In this document: piece by piece, positions 5,189 through 7,985 of the stretch
Layout: every line of letters begins with the position of its first letter
How positions within the stretch are numbered: the first letter of the stretch is position 1
From: Spirochaetales bacterium
Lineage (GTDB): Bacteria; Spirochaetota; Spirochaetia; ARS1246
DNA: 7,985 nt
Reading direction: 5' to 3'
Assembly (NCBI GenBank): GCA_016930115.1
Contig: JAFGHN010000005.1
Span: 1 to 7,985 of the forward strand
Made by a program: the position numbers and the translations under genes
Notes under the pieces: model-generated
What the model saw: the letters and a program-made list of their open reading frames with translations, nothing else
What the model was told of the DNA's origin: nothing
Database searches by the model: none

Positions 5189-7399
5189 TTATTCCAGCTT
5201 CATCGCCCCGCATTCCAGTCTGGCAAGAACGGCGGCCATGAGGAATGCGAGCCTGTCAAAACGCATCAGTGATCCGTTGCGGGCGATATCTATGAGATGC
5301 GTAATGATTTCCCCTGAATCCCCGTGCTGATTCGAAAGACGTTCGGCCATGCGCCGGCTGAAAGCCCTCCGGTTGGATTGCAGGGTGCGTATGATGTCCG
5401 AGACCGTCGAAAGCGTTTCCGGGTCAACGCCGCAGTCCTTCATGTAATCAATAATACCTTCTATACCGTCCAGCGCATGATCCAGAAATTGCGAATAGAA
5501 ACCGTAGAACCAGTCGCCGATACCCAGGAGATCGGCTATTGAAAGGATAATCTCATCGCGAAAGTAGGGTGGTGAGTTTTTCTGGTTCATTGCGTTGAAG
5601 AGGTAGGGCAGCGACGAGGTTGATTTCATGATGTCGAGGGCTGCGGCGGCGTAGATCTGCACCAGCGGCACCCGGCTGTTGCTCAAGATCGATTCTATTT
5701 TGGGTATGCTTTGCCTGTCGCCAAGATGCGCGAGCGCGAGAGTCGCCTCCGCCTGGAGAAGATAGTCCTCGGAAGACAGCGATTGCCGTAGCACCCTTAC
5801 GCCTTTTTCGACTTTCTTCCGCCCCATGATGCGTGCCGCCGTATGGGCGGTGGTGAAGGCGTGGCGTCTGACCTGTGTAATGAGCGCATCCGCCACCTCG
5901 TCCGTAAGCGGCAGGTTCTCAAGCGCGCGCAACGCCCGGGAGCGGATGAAAAATCTGGGAGAGGTGAGCCGCGCAAGGATGTCTTTTACGGCCACGGGCG
6001 AATCCGATTCTGCAAGCGAGTCGATCACTCTCGCTTCCTCGTCAACTGTTGTCGAGGTATCGAGCTTGTGAAGAAGTGCGATGGTGCGCAGGTTTTTCAG
6101 TGAAAGGAAGATCTCGAGTGCCGAACGGATGGAAAAAGCGCCGACATTTCTCAATTTGATGATCAGCGGAAAACAGGCCAGGAGCAGCAGCAATATGATG
6201 AGGTAAAAGAATCTGAAAGCGTTGACCGGATTCGGCAGCGTCGCTTCCATGCCATGCAACAGTAAGCCGCCGGCTATTGAGCCGACGGCGCCGGCGGTGC
6301 CGCTCAAGACGTGGTTGAGAAGACCGAAATTCAAACGCTCATTGGTGTCCGTAATTGTGTAAAAATAGTTTTGCTGGGAGTTCGCGCCGCCGACCTGCCC
6401 AAAGTTGTACAGAAAGAACAACAGACCCAGGAACACAAACACCCCGATTTTTCCAAGCGGCGGAGAGCCGATGATGAGGATAACCGCAACACAGAGGATC
6501 CCGAGGAAGATCAGATACAACGCTTTCGCGCCAAGTCTGTCGATTAGCTTCCGCGCGATAAGCCCCATGATGATGACACTCAAGTTGCCGATGACAAGAA
6601 ACAGCACAACCAGGTTGTCCGCAAGGCCGTAGATTTTCTTGGCGTAGACAATGATGAACGGGTTCGCGAGCCCGTTGATAAGCGCTACCAGGCTGGCAAG
6701 CGCGATAAAATACCTGAACTCGGGCCTTTTCATGCTGCGGCGGATGACCGCGAAGAGAGTGTTACCCGGTCCCGGTGTGTCGAGCGACGGCTCGGGCATT
6801 CTGAAAATAAAAATCGTCGATAAGAGGCCGGCGGCCATACCCGCGCATATCAGAACAAGGTAACGGCTCAATCTCGCATCGGGGCCCAGAAAAAACGAGA
6901 CGAAGAGGTTCGTGGCAATGAGCATTGTTTGCACGTATATCTGCGCCCGCGCCAGAAATGCTCCTCTGTCTTTCCCTTCAGACAACGATCCCACCATGGG
7001 ATCGTTGCTCACCATGCCCGTGCCCTTGAAAGAGTGGAACCCTACCATGGAAAAAAACACCAGGAGCAACGCGGCGGTCGTATTTCCCGCTGCCGACGCG
7101 GCGGGGGCAAAGAGGATCGGCGTCATCGCGATGTTTCTGAGTAGCCATGAGAACCCCCACTGGTTTTTCACGCCGACCCTGCGTATCGTCTGCCTTCCAA
7201 CCAGCATCAGGAGGAGGCCGATATTCATCACCGCCGAAAGAAGACCGATAAAGAAGCTGTCCGCCCCCAGTCTCAGGGAAAACAATGTGAGAACGCTGCC
7301 GCTCAACGTCGTAAAGGAAATGACGTTGAATAACTCGAATATGAGGAAACTGTTCCGTCCTCTTTTTCTTTCTCTGGGCGTCAGCCCGCTTGTGGCCAT
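5189..7399 (-). CDS. MFS-type membrane transporter fused to a HEAT-repeat domain
   Basis: This 736-residue inner-membrane protein has two parts. Residues about 15-415 contain some eleven to twelve hydrophobic segments arranged as an MFS carrier, with a central cytoplasmic loop near 200-228. Glycine- and alanine-rich helices (GTAGAVGSIAGGLLL, 367-381) are typical of the fold. The N-terminal LTPRERKRGRNSFLIFELFN resembles openings of predicted MFS proteins. Residues about 455-625 are paired amphipathic helices of HEAT type (SPRFFIRSRALRALENLP, LLQAEATLALAHLGD, VQIYAAAALDIM), probably a cytoplasmic protein-binding scaffold. A further helical tail follows to the end. The substrate is unknown. An in-frame TTG at 7435 could add 12 residues. 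The ATG at 7399 is preferred because the TTG lies in a promoter-like -35 and the hydrophilic start fits better. No Shine-Dalgarno precedes either. It is divergent from the HD-domain gene. Confidence 0.85.
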   Translation of the reverse strand: MATSGLTPRERKRGRNSFLIFELFNVISFTTLSGSVLTLFSLRLGADSFFIGLLSAVMNIGLLLMLVGRQTIRRVGVKNQWGFSWLLRNIAMTPILFAPAASAAGNTTAALLLVFFSMVGFHSFKGTGMVSNDPMVGSLSEGKDRGAFLARAQIYVQTMLIATNLFVSFFLGPDARLSRYLVLICAGMAAGLLSTIFIFRMPEPSLDTPGPGNTLFAVIRRSMKRPEFRYFIALASLVALINGLANPFIIVYAKKIYGLADNLVVLFLVIGNLSVIIMGLIARKLIDRLGAKALYLIFLGILCVAVILIIGSPPLGKIGVFVFLGLLFFLYNFGQVGGANSQQNYFYTITDTNERLNFGLLNHVLSGTAGAVGSIAGGLLLHGMEATLPNPVNAFRFFYLIILLLLLACFPLIIKLRNVGAFSIRSALEIFLSLKNLRTIALLHKLDTSTTVDEEARVIDSLAESDSPVAVKDILARLTSPRFFIRSRALRALENLPLTDEVADALITQVRRHAFTTAHTAARIMGRKKVEKGVRVLRQSLSSEDYLLQAEATLALAHLGDRQSIPKIESILSNSRVPLVQIYAAAALDIMKSTSSLPYLFNAMNQKNSPPYFRDEIILSIADLLGIGDWFYGFYSQFLDHALDGIEGIIDYMKDCGVDPETLSTVSDIIRTLQSNRRAFSRRMAERLSNQHGDSGEIITHLIDIARNGSLMRFDRLAFLMAAVLARLECGAMKLE
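6983..7007 (-). repeat. Perfect 11-bp hairpin inside the MFS-HEAT gene
   Basis: CAACGATCCCA (6983-6993) and TGGGATCGTTG (6997-7007) are exact reverse complements separated by only three bases. In the mRNA this would form an 11-bp stem with a three-base loop across the codons for NDPMVGSL, about residues 132-139 of the transporter. No T run follows on either strand, so it does not look like an intrinsic terminator. Confidence 0.6.
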
Positions 7400-7406
7400 A
7401 CAGATA

Positions 7407-7435
7407 TCTATAAATCGAATAGATTTTACTATCAA
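7407..7435 (-). promoter_or_regulatory. Candidate promoter of the MFS-HEAT gene, leaderless arrangement
   Basis: On the minus strand TTGATA (7435-7430) and TATAGA (7412-7407) are spaced by the ideal 17 bases and match the sigma70 consensus at 5/6 and 4/6 positions. Seven bases (TATCTGT) separate the -10 box from the ATG at 7399. The predicted start is 7400 or 7399, leaving no room for a ribosome site. Confidence 0.5.
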
Positions 7436-7486
7436 GTACCGGCACGTTGACTAACGCTGTCTCTATCGACGAAACTAAGGGAAAAC

Positions 7487-7491
7487 GGAGG
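7487..7491 (+). promoter_or_regulatory. Ribosome binding site of the HD-domain gene
   Basis: GGAGG is 2 bases from the ATG at 7494 and 5 bases from the adjacent ATG at 7497. The second spacing is far more usual, so 7497 is taken as the start. No clear -10 box pairs with the TTGACT at 7447-7452 in the divergent region. Confidence 0.55.
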
Positions 7492-7496
7492 CGATG

Positions 7497-7985
7497 ATGG
7501 CTGGTGGTACCGTTCATAAGACGATACGTCTTTTGCAGGACGCGCTGCACCGGCTCAACGTGTCGATCCCTTTGCAGGACCTCGAACGGATCGGCGTTAT
7601 GGTGAACAGGGCAATGAGCGCCCAGGAGCGAAGTTTCCACACGCCGGAGCACATTTTTGACCTGGTCGAGCCGGGAAATCCGCATATAACGTTGGCCGCG
7701 CTGTTTCATGACATCGTCTATTATCAGGTCGATCAGGGGTTCACTCCTGAGATCGAAAAGAAAATCGGACCGTATATCGATATTGCCGAGGATTCAATCA
7801 CACTCAAAAAGGATATTGACCCGGCGGACCGCGCCTTTGCGGGATGCTCGTCGGTCTTTGGGTTTACTCCCGGCCAGAAGCTCTCAACTTTTGGCGGTCT
7901 CAACGAGTTCTTGAGCGCGCTTGTTATGGATATCGAGTTTGAAGGCCGCGTTGCTGACAGGGACCTGCTTATCACAACCGCGAGC
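7497..7985 (+). CDS. HD-domain protein, N-terminal part (predicted metal-dependent phosphohydrolase)
   Basis: A frame with a good ribosome site opens at ATG 7497 and stays open to the right edge, giving the first 163 residues. The sequence carries an HD-superfamily pattern. His48 and His52 lie in FHTPEHIFDL, followed by His71-Asp72 in TLAALFHDIVYYQVD. This is the order of metal ligands seen in predicted HD phosphohydrolases with the YHN..H / FHD..Y style. The later Asp that completes such a site is not certain within the visible part. The region after residue 80 (about 90-163) is less conserved and I cannot place it. Substrate and partners are unknown. The gene is divergent from the MFS-HEAT gene, and an ATG one codon earlier (7494) is an equally possible start by frame. 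No stop is seen, so length and any C-terminal domains are unknown. Confidence 0.8.
   Translation, partial: MAGGTVHKTIRLLQDALHRLNVSIPLQDLERIGVMVNRAMSAQERSFHTPEHIFDLVEPGNPHITLAALFHDIVYYQVDQGFTPEIEKKIGPYIDIAEDSITLKKDIDPADRAFAGCSSVFGFTPGQKLSTFGGLNEFLSALVMDIEFEGRVADRDLLITTAS

Noticed and set aside
6267..6297. GC-rich inverted repeat CCGCCGGC/GCCGGCGG
   Set aside because: It lies in codons for a Gly/Ala-rich membrane helix, where GGC/GCC runs make such pairing likely, and the loop is 15 bases.
6978..7709. Minus-strand 243-codon frame overlapping the transporter start and the HD gene
   Set aside because: It runs antisense through the HD-domain frame and out of frame through the transporter. The composition is Arg/His-rich with no domain.
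1..7985. Mobile elements, CRISPR arrays, tRNA or rRNA genes, toxin-antitoxin or defence genes
   Set aside because: I saw no transposase motifs, regularly spaced repeats, tRNA-like cloverleaf ends or defence-protein signatures on either strand.

Overview
The window is a stretch of ordinary bacterial chromosome, gene-dense and moderately GC-rich, with no mobile element, RNA gene, CRISPR array or phage signature that I can see. The protein styles (7TM-PAS-GGDEF protein, MFS-HEAT fusion, long AlaX protein, HD-domain protein) fit a Gram-negative bacterium, perhaps a deltaproteobacterium/Desulfobacterota-like lineage. That taxonomic guess is weak and rests on general impression only.

Layout. Bases 1-135 hold the last 44 codons of an unidentified plus-strand gene. 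It converges, 8 bases apart, on metA (minus strand, 144-1061), a homoserine O-acyltransferase whose active site looks acetyl-CoA specific. A divergent promoter region (1062-1172) separates metA from a small basic ORF of 51 codons (1173-1328, plus) that is too short for routine gene calling. This ORF converges on a minus-strand pair: a tRNA-dihydrouridine synthase (2910-3875) and, 33 bases downstream of it, a membrane diguanylate cyclase (1341-2876). An 81-base divergent region then leads to a plus-strand long-form alanyl-tRNA editing protein (3957-5147). That gene converges on a minus-strand MFS transporter fused to a HEAT-repeat domain (5189-7399). Divergent from the transporter, an HD-domain protein begins at 7497 and runs off the right edge.

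How the genes fit together. There is no single pathway. The dihydrouridine synthase and the alanyl-tRNA editing protein, back to back, are both tRNA-directed housekeeping functions. MetA commits homoserine to methionine. The diguanylate cyclase makes c-di-GMP and is probably co-transcribed with the dihydrouridine synthase.

The most interesting signal is regulatory. Three genes without a usable Shine-Dalgarno site (metA, the AlaX gene and the MFS-HEAT gene) each have a -35/-10-like pair whose -10 box ends only 6-7 bases before the ATG. The predicted transcription start therefore falls on or next to the A of the start codon, so these look like leaderless mRNAs. Other genes here (the dihydrouridine synthase, the cyclase, the small ORF and the HD gene) have clear Shine-Dalgarno sequences. 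A perfect 11-bp hairpin lies inside the transporter coding region. I found no undescribed multi-gene system.
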